Shown here piece after piece: positions 7,185 through 15,077 of a DNA stretch of 31,832 bases. How positions within the stretch are numbered: position 1 is the stretch's first letter; each line of letters begins with the position of its first letter. Made by a program: the position numbers and the translations under genes. Source of the stretch: a bacterium (GTDB lineage: Bacteria > 4484-113 > JAGGVC01); contig JABRWB010000009.1 of the NCBI GenBank assembly GCA_039961635.1, forward strand, positions 1 through 31,832, read 5' to 3'. Under the pieces are notes generated by a model. The model did no database searches, was not told where the DNA came from, and was given only the letters and a program-made list of their open reading frames with translations.

Positions 7185-7448
7185 TCAATCTTTGTGCGCA
7201 TTTGGGCGCTCGACAACCTCGAATACGTAAACGATGTGCCGTGCGTCGTCGACAGCGTAAATGATTCTAAAGATCCCCACCCTGATTCTGTACTGCCCCT
7301 TGAATTTGCCCTTGAGTTTCAAACACCCGTGAGGCCTTGGGTCAATCGAAAGGGAATCAATCGCCCTGACAATCCGAGTAACCGTCTAAGTGGAGAGCGG
7401 GTTGATTTTCATTCTGGCCGGCGCGTCGATAATCAGGCGATAACTCAT
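7185..7448 (-). pseudogene. RelE/ParE-type toxin gene interrupted by an in-frame TAG
   Basis: Reading from ATG 7448 gives MSYRLIIDAPARMKINPLST, then a TAG at codon 21 (7386-7388 on plus). The same frame then continues without another stop for 66 codons to TGA at 7185. The continuation (RIVRAIDSL, DPRPHGCLKLKGKFKG, QYRIRVGIFRIIYAVDD, VYVFEVVERP) is the classic core of RelE/ParE ribonuclease toxins, including the RIRVG-x-FRIIY strand pair. A single CAG-to-TAG change would explain the stop. No ATG or GTG follows the stop early enough to restart the domain, so the toxin is probably dead unless TAG is read through. The start overlaps the antitoxin stop as ATGA, the usual coupling of such pairs. 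Confidence 0.85.
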
Positions 7449-7657
7449 AGTTTGCCGGCTTTTTTCAATTCCTTTTTGAATTCATCGAACGGGACAAAAT
7501 CATGTTCCCGCTCCATCGCCTCGTCTGCCAGAATTGTGTCTTCCCATTCTTCCAGCTTTTTGATGATAGACTCGTAATCGCGCACGCTCAGCAACACGGA
7601 CCTTTTCTTGCCGGTTTCGTCGATCAGAAACTGAGGTTTCAAACGCAGCTTGGACAT
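7445..7657 (-). CDS. Type II antitoxin (RelB/Phd-like), partner of the broken RelE toxin
   Basis: 70 aa starting MSKLRLKPQFLIDETGKKRS at ATG 7657, with GGAGGAGG about 6 nt upstream. The longer frame to 7693 lacks support. The N-terminal half fits the short antitoxins that begin with a strand (QFLIDETGKKRSVLLSV) followed by the helix RDYESIIKKLEEWED. The C-terminal half is acidic and then Lys-rich, as expected for the toxin-wrapping segment. It should neutralise the toxin and may repress its own operon. The frame is intact although the downstream toxin is not, so the locus is a decayed or solitary antitoxin. The stop overlaps the toxin ATG by 4 nt. Confidence 0.8.
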   Translation of the reverse strand: MSKLRLKPQFLIDETGKKRSVLLSVRDYESIIKKLEEWEDTILADEAMEREHDFVPFDEFKKELKKAGKL

Positions 7658-7733
7658 GCAATGCCTCCTCCGCGGGACGATGCCGGCGGACATTTCATTT
7701 TACGCCGAAATAGCGGCAACCGCTTCCTGAAAA

Positions 7734-9038
7734 TCAACCGATCTTGTTTCCGTTCTGCACTATTTCGCTCGACTTGTCGTCCACGTACACAGGAATCTTG
7801 CAGCGCTTGAACTTGTTGCCGGTTATCGCCGCGCGCGCGGTCTCGCTTACGATCACGCCGTATTTCATCTTGTAGAACTCGTTGCCGCTTACTTCGTAAT
7901 CCTGGCTCGGGTCGTCGCCGATTTCCGGCGGCATCTCGCGCGAGAACAGCCTTACGCCGACCTTTCCGAATCCGATCCGGTTGTTCGTGATTATGTTCTT
8001 GTGACCGTGCTCGATCGCGATCGCGTCCTCGATGCATCCTTCGATTGTGTTTCCGTCAACGATGGTTTCGTACGAGTAGCCCAGCCAGAATCCGTACCGC
8101 GAGCCGGAGCAGTCGTTATCTATGAACTTGTTTCCGCGGCTGAACGTCGCCTCGATTCCGTTGTGCGGCGAGAACCGGCAGTCGTTGCGCCGCACGATGT
8201 TGAAGTTACTGGGCTTCAGATACGGGCGCTGGCCGGTGATGAAGAATCCGTCCCCGCCGTGCGCGAACGAGTTGTCCTCTATAACATTGTAATTCGAATC
8301 CTGCTGTATCAGAATCCCCGCGCTGTCCCCGCCCGCGCTGTACTGCCAGAATTCCAGACGCTGGCAGAATTCGGCTATGTTCTGCCTGATCTTGCAGTTG
8401 TCGCTGTTCCACAAGTGGATTCCCCAGCCGCTGTTGAACGAAAGCCCGCACTTTTCGACGGTAACGTTGCGGCAGTTCGCAAGCTGCACGCCGTTCTGCT
8501 GGAATTCCGCGGTCACGTTTCTCACCGTCGAGTTTTTGCAGTTTTTTAGGTAAACCGCGCCGCCGTACTGCTCGAATCCCTCGACACTCCAGATGTCCAG
8601 CCAGTCCGCGGTGTCGTATTTTTCGGGCGTAGAGACGTTGTGTTGCATCCGGCTGGATTCGACCTTTACGCCGTCAATAGTCACGTTCTCGCAATCTTCG
8701 ATGAAGATGCCCCACTTGTATCCGGCGATGGTTCCGCCTTTGATTGTTATGTCCTTTCGGCCCTTCGCGTAAACGCCGATGCCTTCCATCGCGGACATGT
8801 CGGTTTCCGTGGAGCGCAGTTCGTAATCGTCGAGTTCTATGGTTATGCCGTCAGCAGCGATCAGCAACGCGCCCTTATTAGCAGGGTCGTCGATAGTCGC
8901 GATTTGGCCGGCGAACCGTTCGCTCACGTTCAGCACGATTTGGCCCGCGGAATCCGCGGACTTCGCGGCCGCGCCTGGTCCGAAAACCAGCGACAAGCAG
9001 ATTACTACTGCAGCATGTGCAAACATTCGCAAGAGCAT
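7734..9038 (-). CDS. Secreted right-handed parallel beta-helix protein (NosD-like)
   Basis: 434 aa. Residues 1-26 are a signal peptide (MLLRMFAHAAVVICLSLVFG, cleaved near AAAKS). The rest consists of short parallel beta-helix coils with the Asn/Gly ladder typical of the NosD/CASH and pectin-lyase folds, for example ENVTIDGVKVESS, KNSTVRNVTAEF, CRNVTVEKCGLSF, NTIEGCIEDAIAIEHGHKNIITNNRIG. Such proteins bind or cleave polysaccharides or act as periplasmic scaffolds. No catalytic triad can be assigned from sequence, so an enzyme activity is not claimed. There is no anchor or C-terminal sorting domain. The start has a purine-rich AAGGGGAAAGG stretch just upstream. It is divergent from the rRNA methyltransferase gene. 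Confidence 0.8.
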   Translation of the reverse strand: MLLRMFAHAAVVICLSLVFGPGAAAKSADSAGQIVLNVSERFAGQIATIDDPANKGALLIAADGITIELDDYELRSTETDMSAMEGIGVYAKGRKDITIKGGTIAGYKWGIFIEDCENVTIDGVKVESSRMQHNVSTPEKYDTADWLDIWSVEGFEQYGGAVYLKNCKNSTVRNVTAEFQQNGVQLANCRNVTVEKCGLSFNSGWGIHLWNSDNCKIRQNIAEFCQRLEFWQYSAGGDSAGILIQQDSNYNVIEDNSFAHGGDGFFITGQRPYLKPSNFNIVRRNDCRFSPHNGIEATFSRGNKFIDNDCSGSRYGFWLGYSYETIVDGNTIEGCIEDAIAIEHGHKNIITNNRIGFGKVGVRLFSREMPPEIGDDPSQDYEVSGNEFYKMKYGVIVSETARAAITGNKFKRCKIPVYVDDKSSEIVQNGNKIG

Positions 9039-9182
9039 CGCCTTTCCCCTTAACCGCCGTACATGTTAGCAGAAGCGCCTCCGGAAGCGGTTTGCGGACG
9101 AAACCGGGGTATCGCGCGCCGTTGCTGCATCGCGGTCGGACATCGAAGCGGTCAAAATGAAGAACCGGCCGCGAGGAAGTGG

Positions 9183-9188
9183 TATAAC
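9183..9188 (+). promoter_or_regulatory. TATAAC -10-like box upstream of the rRNA methyltransferase
   Basis: GTATAACT lies 29 nt before the TTG start at 9218, leaving a short leader that contains GGGG about 10 nt before TTG. There is no good -35. The evidence is weak but consistent with the divergent gene arrangement. Confidence 0.35.
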
Positions 9189-9217
9189 TACACCGGTCGC
9201 ATTGGGGATCGTCTAAT

Positions 9218-10510
9218 TTGGAAGTAGCTAACCAAGAGGGCGGAGTAATCGCTCCTTTCCGCGGCGTTGTCGAGCGCTTGGGCTGGGGAGGAGTCGGCGT
9301 TGCGCGCCTGTTTGACGGGCGCATCGTTCTTTTGGATTCCCAGCTCGCGATTTTCCCCGGCGAAGAAGTCGAGGCAGAAGTTTGCATGAAGGCCAGGCAC
9401 GGAGAAGGGCGAATTACAAGGATAATCCGTCCCGATCCGCAAAGAATCGCCCCCAAATGCCCCGTTGCGGAATCCTGCGGCGGGTGCGACCTTTGGGGGG
9501 CGTCAAGGCTGGACGCATCCAAGCTGAAGCTGGAAATGATTGATGACCTGGTAAGGCGCAACTTGGGCAACTGGTTCAAGTTCGAGTGGCATCCCGCGCC
9601 GAAGGACGCGCTGAGGCATCGAATTCAGCTTCACTGGGACGGATTCCGGCTCGGTTTTCACCGTCGCGGAACCAACGCCATAGTGGAAGTCGATTCCTGC
9701 CCGATGGCCGCGGGGGTGCTTTCGGCCGCGATTCCCGCGCTTAAGAAGGCGCTTTTGCTGCACGACCTTCCGAACGAACCCGCAAGGTGGGAACTCTCTA
9801 CGGGCACTCCTGCGGGAAAAGTTTACGCCGTTAAAAACGGAGTAGGAGAAATTTACGAGATAGTGGATTCAGGCTGGAAAATCAATTCCCGCGGCCGCAA
9901 CGTGCACGAATTTCCCGGCGCTCGAATGGAGCAGAATCCAAAGTCGTTTTTCCAGGTTTGCCCGTCCTGGGCGTGGCAGGCTTTCGGCAGGGTATTCAGT
10001 TCCTGGGACTTGTCCGGCCAAGTGTTATTCGATCTTTTCGGCGGCACGGGATTTTTCTCCAAAATGCTCGCGCCCAAATTCGGGATTATCGTGCTTGTGG
10101 AGAAATGGAAGTTCTCCGCACAGGATGCCCGCAGGAACCTGCGCGGTCTTCCGGCCGAGATCGTGAACGCCCCTCTGAACCAATGGCTCAAATTTTGCAA
10201 AGGCTCGCCTTCTTCAACGGTGATTGTTGATCCGCCGCGCAAGGGGCTGAACGAATTCGAGACAAAAAAACTGGGAAAGTTCAAGGCGAGCAACCTGGTT
10301 TACGTGGGATGCGACGGCGCGACGTTTTTCAGGGACGTGCGCGAGCTGTCCAAAAAGTGGCGGCTGAGTTCGCTCGCGGTAATCGACCTCTTCCCCAACA
10401 CGGTTCATGCCGAGTTCGTGGCGCTGTTCAACCGGCCGCAGAGATTGGGCCCGGTTAAGAGGCGGGAATTACGTCCGCTGGCCGGCCCGCCCGTTCCGCT
10501 GCAGGAGTAG
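9218..10510 (+). CDS. rlmD: 23S rRNA (uracil-5-)-methyltransferase, RlmD/RumA type
   Basis: 430 aa, TrmA/RumA family, making m5U with SAM. A TRAM-like RNA-binding domain spans about 12-72. The 4Fe-4S cluster ligands are C81, C87, C90 (CPVAESCGGC) and probably C161 (VDSCPMA). The SAM site is FDLFGGTGFFS at 271-281, and IVDPPRKGL lies at 336-344. The catalytic Cys is probably C365 in YVGCDGATF, replacing the usual SCNP, and E399 in TVHAEF is the general base. The start must be TTG 9218, because an in-frame TAA lies immediately before it. Which uracil is modified (U1939 or U747 type) cannot be decided. The last 42 nt overlap the end of the convergent membrane-protein gene. Confidence 0.85.
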   Translation: MEVANQEGGVIAPFRGVVERLGWGGVGVARLFDGRIVLLDSQLAIFPGEEVEAEVCMKARHGEGRITRIIRPDPQRIAPKCPVAESCGGCDLWGASRLDASKLKLEMIDDLVRRNLGNWFKFEWHPAPKDALRHRIQLHWDGFRLGFHRRGTNAIVEVDSCPMAAGVLSAAIPALKKALLLHDLPNEPARWELSTGTPAGKVYAVKNGVGEIYEIVDSGWKINSRGRNVHEFPGARMEQNPKSFFQVCPSWAWQAFGRVFSSWDLSGQVLFDLFGGTGFFSKMLAPKFGIIVLVEKWKFSAQDARRNLRGLPAEIVNAPLNQWLKFCKGSPSSTVIVDPPRKGLNEFETKKLGKFKASNLVYVGCDGATFFRDVRELSKKWRLSSLAVIDLFPNTVHAEFVALFNRPQRLGPVKRRELRPLAGPPVPLQE

Positions 10511-11323
10511 CGCAACAACGGCGATGACGATGATCAGCCCGAGCTGTATCGGAAACGCGTAGCCGAACGCCTCCGAGCTTCCTTCCTGCACAAGAAACCG
10601 TGCACGGCCGATGAAAAGGCTGACGCGCGCCATCACCGTCGAGCCGAAGCTCGCGCCGAACGCGAGCATCAGCGTCCAGATTCCGATTTTGGAAATCGTG
10701 CCGATCGTTCCCTTGTGCTCCACGCTGAAGAAGAAATACACGAGCGCCGACAAAACCCCCGCGAACAGCAGCCAGTTGTTGACGTACGAGGTGAACGGTA
10801 TCGCGTTGCCTGTTGCCGCGGACGCCGCGGCGGAGCCCGCGATCACGCCCGCGACGGGGCCGAACAGCGGACTGAACGTCGCGATCGCCTGCGCTAGGAT
10901 GTACTCGGTCAGGTACTTCGGAATGGCGACGCCGGAGCCCCATCCGATGTAGAACGCCAGACTCCAGCGCGACCACCAGCTTGTCGCGGGGATGAGCCGC
11001 ATAAGCAGGAACAATCCGAGGAGTCCGGGGATGATGTAGTAATACTTGGGATGCTGCGCGTAAAGCTCCGGCTGCTCGGCGGCGTTGAATATCAGCTTCG
11101 GCATTATCCTGCCCAGCAACTCGGGCTTGACGACGTTCTGCCAGACGTAGACGATGTAGTAGCCGTTGGAAATGCCCAGGTACAGGTGCTCGGCGAATTT
11201 GAAAAACGGATTGTCCTTGTACAAAAAGGACAGCATCGCCAGCGTCAGGCCGACCGCGATCCATATCCCGATGATCTGTCCAAATTCCCCGATTGTGCCC
11301 TGCCAGTCCGTAAGCCAGGTCAT
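10469..11323 (-). CDS. Polytopic membrane protein, fourth gene of the unknown four-gene operon
   Basis: 284 aa with about eight predicted membrane helices (roughly 18-37, 43-65, 94-111, 121-139, 155-174, 182-202, 213-239 and 254-276). It has no signal peptide and a short basic C-terminus. A small loop at 66-93 and an aromatic-rich segment (WSRWSLAFYIGWGSGVAIP) stand out. I do not recognise a family. Its ATG overlaps the stop of the preceding gene as TGATG, a 1-nt overlap implying translational coupling and joint assembly with the products of 11323-14321. Its 3' end overlaps the convergent methyltransferase gene by 42 nt. A transporter or sensor role would be a guess. Confidence 0.7.
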   Translation of the reverse strand: MTWLTDWQGTIGEFGQIIGIWIAVGLTLAMLSFLYKDNPFFKFAEHLYLGISNGYYIVYVWQNVVKPELLGRIMPKLIFNAAEQPELYAQHPKYYYIIPGLLGLFLLMRLIPATSWWSRWSLAFYIGWGSGVAIPKYLTEYILAQAIATFSPLFGPVAGVIAGSAAASAATGNAIPFTSYVNNWLLFAGVLSALVYFFFSVEHKGTIGTISKIGIWTLMLAFGASFGSTVMARVSLFIGRARFLVQEGSSEAFGYAFPIQLGLIIVIAVVALLLQRNGRAGQRT

Positions 11324-12153
11324 CAGATTGCACCTCCGGAGCGCCTGGCCGCCCTTTCATGGGCGAAGGCGACGTTGCCAAGAACGATCAGAACGATAAG
11401 AAGGATGTGCACCCAGCTTTGAGAGACCATGCCTTTTCGCGCTATTCCCGGAACGCCCACCATCTGCTCGTAATCAGCAGCGCCTTTGAGCCCTCCGAGA
11501 ATTCCGACGAATTGTTTGCTCTGGTAAAAGGGGAAATAGCTTGCAAAGCTGACCGCCGTGCATCCCGCGGCCATCGGGTAACCCGACTCGCTCGCCCCGT
11601 AAAGAAGCCACGCTTCCGGCGTCGCGCCCGCGGCTATGGACAAAAGAAAATCTATGTCTTTGCCGCTTTTCACATTCTGAAAAATCGGCATTGATTTTGT
11701 TTCCACCAAATTGGCGTCCGTGACGAAATAATTGACGATTCCCGCATTCACCGCCCGGATGCTGTTGGCGACGCCGGGCCGGAATCCGAGGTACACGTAA
11801 TCCTCGCCGCTTTTGACGCCGAATTCCTCTTCCATCTGCTTGAATGCCAGCTGGCCCAGTCCCACGCCCGCGACGTTGAAAACGTTCACGCCTATGACCT
11901 TAAGCTTTTTCCTGAAGCAATGCCGCAGGAACGCCATCGTCATAGGCGTCAACTCCGGCTCGCTGGAGGGATCGTAGTCCTGGGCGAAAAGAACTACGCT
12001 GCCTTCAGGAAGCTGCTCGACATAGTCGTAGACCGCTCGGGACTCCGGCGCGGGAATTACGTCGGCTTCCATTTTAAGAAGAATGGGGGCGAATACAGCC
12101 ACCGCAACGAGGAAGTAAATAAACTGCCTGGGGAGGTTGTAAATGAAATCCAT
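11323..12153 (-). CDS. Bitopic membrane protein with a large extracytoplasmic alpha/beta domain, third gene of the operon
   Basis: 276 aa. One membrane helix lies at about 11-27 and another at about 248-268. Between them are some 220 residues that should face outside the cytoplasm. That domain has alternating strands and helices (GSVVLFAQDYDP, KKLKVIGVNVF, EDYVYLGFRPG, GIVNYFVTDANL), suggesting a Rossmann-like or periplasmic-binding-like fold. No catalytic motif is clear. Start and stop both overlap neighbours as TGATG, so it is translated in step with them. I do not recognise the family. Its topology fits a ligand-sensing or substrate-presenting subunit of a membrane complex (inference). Confidence 0.7.
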   Translation of the reverse strand: MDFIYNLPRQFIYFLVAVAVFAPILLKMEADVIPAPESRAVYDYVEQLPEGSVVLFAQDYDPSSEPELTPMTMAFLRHCFRKKLKVIGVNVFNVAGVGLGQLAFKQMEEEFGVKSGEDYVYLGFRPGVANSIRAVNAGIVNYFVTDANLVETKSMPIFQNVKSGKDIDFLLSIAAGATPEAWLLYGASESGYPMAAGCTAVSFASYFPFYQSKQFVGILGGLKGAADYEQMVGVPGIARKGMVSQSWVHILLIVLIVLGNVAFAHERAARRSGGAI

Positions 12154-12824
12154 CAGTCGCCTCCTCCCATGTATGTTCTCTCGATACCGAATATGATTCT
12201 AAGCGACGTGCTGATGATTCCGAGTCCGACTCCGAACATGACCGCCCTGAATCCGGCGGCGTTCGGAATGTTCAGAAGCCAGTCCGATATCACTTCTATG
12301 CGCAGGTTCCTTAGAATGCCTTCGTCCGGGATAAAGCTCGTTATCTGCTCGCCTACGGGAACCCGGCCGAGCATCGCGATCGCCGCAGCGATGAGAAGCA
12401 TCGTCGCCTCCGGTGTCTTGGCCCGGAATGCCCGGTACGCGGCGCTGGCGATGTAGAACGCGAGGATGCTGAAAACCGTTGCCTGCATCGGCACCTGCAT
12501 GTAAAGGAAAAACCAGGAATAAAGCCCCGTCGGATTTTCCACGCCGCCGCCGATCAAACCCGCCAAAGTCATGATCACGAGCGACAAGATAACAACCCAG
12601 GAAAATCCGTATCCCGCCTGCCTGCGCTTGATTTTGCCCAGGTGATTGTGAATGAGCGACTGGACGCCGATAAGCAGCGCGAAGGCGGCGATAATCTCCA
12701 CCCAGATGTTCATGTCCTTCGCGAACTCTTGGGATTCCTTCGAAGGAATGTAGTTTTGCAGGATCATCACTATTCCGATTAGGAAAGCGATGGTCACCGG
12801 TATGTTTTTTTTCAGGAACTGCAA
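12153..12824 (-). CDS. Polytopic membrane protein, second gene of the operon
   Basis: 223 aa starting at TTG 12824 (MQFLKKNIPV) with AGGAGGAA 6 nt upstream; that Shine-Dalgarno overlaps the stop of the preceding gene. There are about six hydrophobic helices (roughly 6-25, 39-63, 73-94, 101-133, 139-161 and 190-214). A conserved-looking soluble loop at 162-188 (TSFIPDEGILRNLRIEVISD) may be amphipathic. The C-terminus ends in GGGD, overlapping the next ATG. The family is unknown. Position and coupling make it a subunit of the same membrane assembly. Confidence 0.7.
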   Translation of the reverse strand: MQFLKKNIPVTIAFLIGIVMILQNYIPSKESQEFAKDMNIWVEIIAAFALLIGVQSLIHNHLGKIKRRQAGYGFSWVVILSLVIMTLAGLIGGGVENPTGLYSWFFLYMQVPMQATVFSILAFYIASAAYRAFRAKTPEATMLLIAAAIAMLGRVPVGEQITSFIPDEGILRNLRIEVISDWLLNIPNAAGFRAVMFGVGLGIISTSLRIIFGIERTYMGGGD

Positions 12825-12836
12825 TGCGCTTTCCTC

Positions 12837-14321
12837 CTAGAAATCGGTGAAGAAGTGCCTGACGATCCGCAGGCTCTCGTTTCCGGTGATCGCGTAAAGC
12901 GAACCCAGTATCGAGCCGATGACTATCAAGAAAATAATCACCGCCTTGGCCATGTCTATCGCTTTGATGCTGCCGAGCAGCTTCGGTTCGCGTGAAATGT
13001 ACGCGCTGGCGGCGTAAAGCTCCTCGCCGATGAGCGTGTAATCGCACGCGCAGATGAAGAATGGAATCTGCACCAGCGCGTCGGTTCCGGCGATCTGGAT
13101 CGCGCCGACCTGGTTGCCCGCCTCCGCCAAAAGCAGCGACTCCGCGTAGTAATAGCCGAAATAAAAGTTGGCGGCGGGCTTTTCGCGCGACATCATCCCG
13201 TTGACGGAGCTCACGTACGAGAACTGCTCCTGCGTGAGGAAGAAGACGTTGTCCTCGTTGTAGTTGTCGGGGCGCCCGGCCTCGATGTATCCCTGTTTCA
13301 CGACTTCCTGGCAGACGCTCATAACGATCGGGTCGAAGCAGGGCACCTTCAGCTGGCTTTCGTACTCCGCCACCTTGCGTGCGACGCGGCCGAGGATGTT
13401 CGTGGCCGCGATCGTGGACACGTCGCTCATGTAACCCAGGCCGCACAGGTAAAACATCGTGCGCCCCATCTCGGTTGCGCGGCCTATCGCCTCGTCAACG
13501 GCTTCCAGGCCCGCTATGCGCCTTATGTAAAGCTCGATCCCGCGCCTCGCCTTGCTGATGAAAGCAAGCACCGCGGCGCATAGGAATATCAGAATGATGA
13601 ACTGGTTGGTTTTTGCCTTGTTCCACCAATTGTTTGCGGCCGCGCCCTGCGCCGTTTGGGGAAAATAATAGGCCGCGGGAGCGGATTCGCCCGGCGCGAT
13701 GCCAATCCGGACGAAAGCGGGCGTTCCGTCCGCCACGGTTTCCTCTCCCGCGGCGAGCCCGGCTCTTGCGAAGTGCGTCGTGTCGTGGCCTGCGCGGAAG
13801 AAACCGAAATTCCCCTCGTCATCCTTCAGGAACTGCGTCCCGGCCTGCACCCTTGCGGCCTCGAACCACGGCCCGTCCTCCGCCTTACCCCATTCAATCA
13901 CAAAAAAAGGAGCGTCTGCATGAGAGCCATCGGATAAGTCAAGTCCCGTGTCTTCCCAGGCCGCCTTGCTCCAGGTGACGGCAAGCGAACCGCCCTCGTC
14001 GTTCGGCCAGTCGAATGCCTTGAGGTTTTCAAGAGGCGGAGGGGGGGATGCGAGACCGACGGCGACCGCGTCCCCGGCATCTGCGGCTCCCGCGCCGCCT
14101 TCCGCCTCCGGCTCGGCTTCCGCCATGGGCATACCGGCGACTTCCGATCCGCCTTCGTCGGTCGCATCTTCAGCGTCCCCGGCAGCCGCAGATTCGGGTG
14201 GCGGCTCCGCGCCTTCATCCTGCGCAATTGCGGGGATGGCTGTTACTGCCAAAAGCAGCAGGACTGCCCCGCAAAGGCTGGGCATTAGGATTGCATAAAG
14301 ACCTTCAAGATTCCTTCTCAA
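12837..14321 (-). CDS. Signal-peptide, Fn3-like, two-TM protein with a large cytoplasmic domain; first gene of the operon
   Basis: 494 aa from TTG 14321 (MRRNLEG, giving a charged n-region); ATG at codon 13 is an alternative. A signal peptide or anchor ends near AIAQ (about 34). An Ala/Glu/Pro-rich linker follows to about 95, then an extracytoplasmic beta domain (about 97-235, LENLKAFDWPNDEG, LAVTWSKAAW, FFVIEWGKAEDGPW) that resembles fibronectin type III. A membrane helix lies at about 244-262, a roughly 195-residue cytoplasmic domain at 263-458 (GRTMFYLCGLGYMSDVSTIA, SVNGMMSREKPAANFYFG, VGAIQIAGTDALVQIPFF) and a final helix at about 460-482. The cytoplasmic domain looks highly constrained and may match an uncharacterised DUF (my recollection of DUF6754 is unverified). 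It heads the four-gene membrane operon. Function unknown. Confidence 0.7.
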   Translation of the reverse strand: MRRNLEGLYAILMPSLCGAVLLLLAVTAIPAIAQDEGAEPPPESAAAGDAEDATDEGGSEVAGMPMAEAEPEAEGGAGAADAGDAVAVGLASPPPPLENLKAFDWPNDEGGSLAVTWSKAAWEDTGLDLSDGSHADAPFFVIEWGKAEDGPWFEAARVQAGTQFLKDDEGNFGFFRAGHDTTHFARAGLAAGEETVADGTPAFVRIGIAPGESAPAAYYFPQTAQGAAANNWWNKAKTNQFIILIFLCAAVLAFISKARRGIELYIRRIAGLEAVDEAIGRATEMGRTMFYLCGLGYMSDVSTIAATNILGRVARKVAEYESQLKVPCFDPIVMSVCQEVVKQGYIEAGRPDNYNEDNVFFLTQEQFSYVSSVNGMMSREKPAANFYFGYYYAESLLLAEAGNQVGAIQIAGTDALVQIPFFICACDYTLIGEELYAASAYISREPKLLGSIKAIDMAKAVIIFLIVIGSILGSLYAITGNESLRIVRHFFTDF

Positions 14322-14349
14322 CCGCCGCTCCGAGATTGAATTGGCGGCG

Positions 14350-14355
14350 ATTATA
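14350..14355 (-). promoter_or_regulatory. TATAAT -10 box upstream of the four-gene operon
   Basis: The minus strand reads GCTATAATCG, with TATAAT ending 28 nt before the TTG at 14321. It lies in the gap after pyrE, so the operon probably has its own promoter. The -35 is not clear. The sequence before TTG has only a weak ribosome site. Confidence 0.45.
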
Positions 14356-14432
14356 GCACCGGATTCGGTGCTTGATTACCGGCCGAGGCTTGAAAATGCA
14401 ATTCTCGGATCCGCCTGACGCGGATGCCTGTT

Positions 14433-14960
14433 CTATCCCGACGGCATTCCGATGTCATCGCGGTCGAAGAGCGCCCAAAACTGTATTCCGGCTTCGGCGA
14501 ACGCCTCCGCGCCGCCCTGCTTGCGGTCGAGGACCGCGAGGACGCCGGCCACCTCGATGCCCGCGTCCATAAGGCGCTTCGCGGCTTCGATGGATGCGCC
14601 GCCCGTCGTCACGACGTCCTCGATGATCAGCGCGGGCGCGCTCTCCACTCGCCTTCCCTCGAACAGCTTTTCCGTCCCGTACTCCTTGGCGGCCTTGCGC
14701 ACGAAAATCGCCGGGATGCCCGATTCGAGCGCGACCGCGGTGACGAGCGGGACGCCGCCGAGCTCCACGCCCGCAAGCTGCCGCGTTCCCTCCGGCAACA
14801 TCGCGGCTAAAGCGCGCGCGACATCGCGCAACACGTCCGGCGTGCCTTCGAATAGGTACTTGTCGAAGTAATACCTGCTCTTTTTGCCGCTGCGGAGAGT
14901 GAAATCGCCTTCCAGAAGCGCGACTTCCCGCAGCTTCGCCGCAAGCGCGGTTTTATCCAT
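14433..14960 (-). CDS. pyrE: Orotate phosphoribosyltransferase
   Basis: 175 aa, the enzyme converting orotate and PRPP to OMP in pyrimidine synthesis. The PRPP-binding signature LIIEDVVTTGGAS is at 111-123. The early segment (LEGDFTLRSGKKSRYYFDKY, 16-35) is the orotate/PRPP loop typical of PyrE, and VELGGVPL at 65-72 is also family-like. The start is ATG 14960 with AAGGAGG 7 nt upstream; the longer frame to 15182 runs into the divergent permease gene and is not supported. The length is close to the 180-210 aa usual for PyrE. pyrD lies 8.5 kb away, so the pathway is dispersed. Confidence 0.93.
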   Translation of the reverse strand: MDKTALAAKLREVALLEGDFTLRSGKKSRYYFDKYLFEGTPDVLRDVARALAAMLPEGTRQLAGVELGGVPLVTAVALESGIPAIFVRKAAKEYGTEKLFEGRRVESAPALIIEDVVTTGGASIEAAKRLMDAGIEVAGVLAVLDRKQGGAEAFAEAGIQFWALFDRDDIGMPSG

Positions 14961-15063
14961 TCCGGCCTCCTTGAAACCGCGGCGATGGTAGCACGGAAGA
15001 GCGGCGCGGAATCGCGTACGAGCCGCTTGATACCCCGTCGCGATGGCAGGCCGGCCGCGGGAG

Positions 15064-15069
15064 TATAAT
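15064..15069 (+). promoter_or_regulatory. TATAAT -10 box 8 nt before the KimA-like gene start (leaderless)
   Basis: A perfect TATAAT is followed by 8 nt and then TTG at 15078. No Shine-Dalgarno precedes either this TTG or the later in-frame ATG at 15114. The TTG would be at or within about two bases of the transcript 5' end. Confidence 0.55.
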
Positions 15070-15077
15070 TCCGAACT

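Noticed and set aside
7386-7388. TAG as pyrrolysine or programmed readthrough
   Set aside because: A single C-to-T nonsense change is simpler; TAG is used as a normal stop for other genes here (ends at 1304, 4357 and 12837).
7194-7577. 127-aa plus-strand frame over the toxin-antitoxin region
   Set aside because: Antisense shadow; the minus strand has clear RelE and antitoxin homology in the expected arrangement.
10455-11381. A 308-aa open frame overlapping the fourth operon gene on the same strand
   Set aside because: Arg/His/Gly-rich without membrane segments; the other frame has regular TM helices and TGATG coupling.
14409-14425. Stem-loop after pyrE as intrinsic terminator
   Set aside because: Only a 6-bp stem (ATCCGC/GCGGAT) with no T tract.
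14961-15077. c-di-AMP (ydaO-type) riboswitch before the KimA-like gene
   Set aside because: TATAAT lies 8 nt before the start, so no leader long enough for the riboswitch is expected, and I see none of its conserved pairing.
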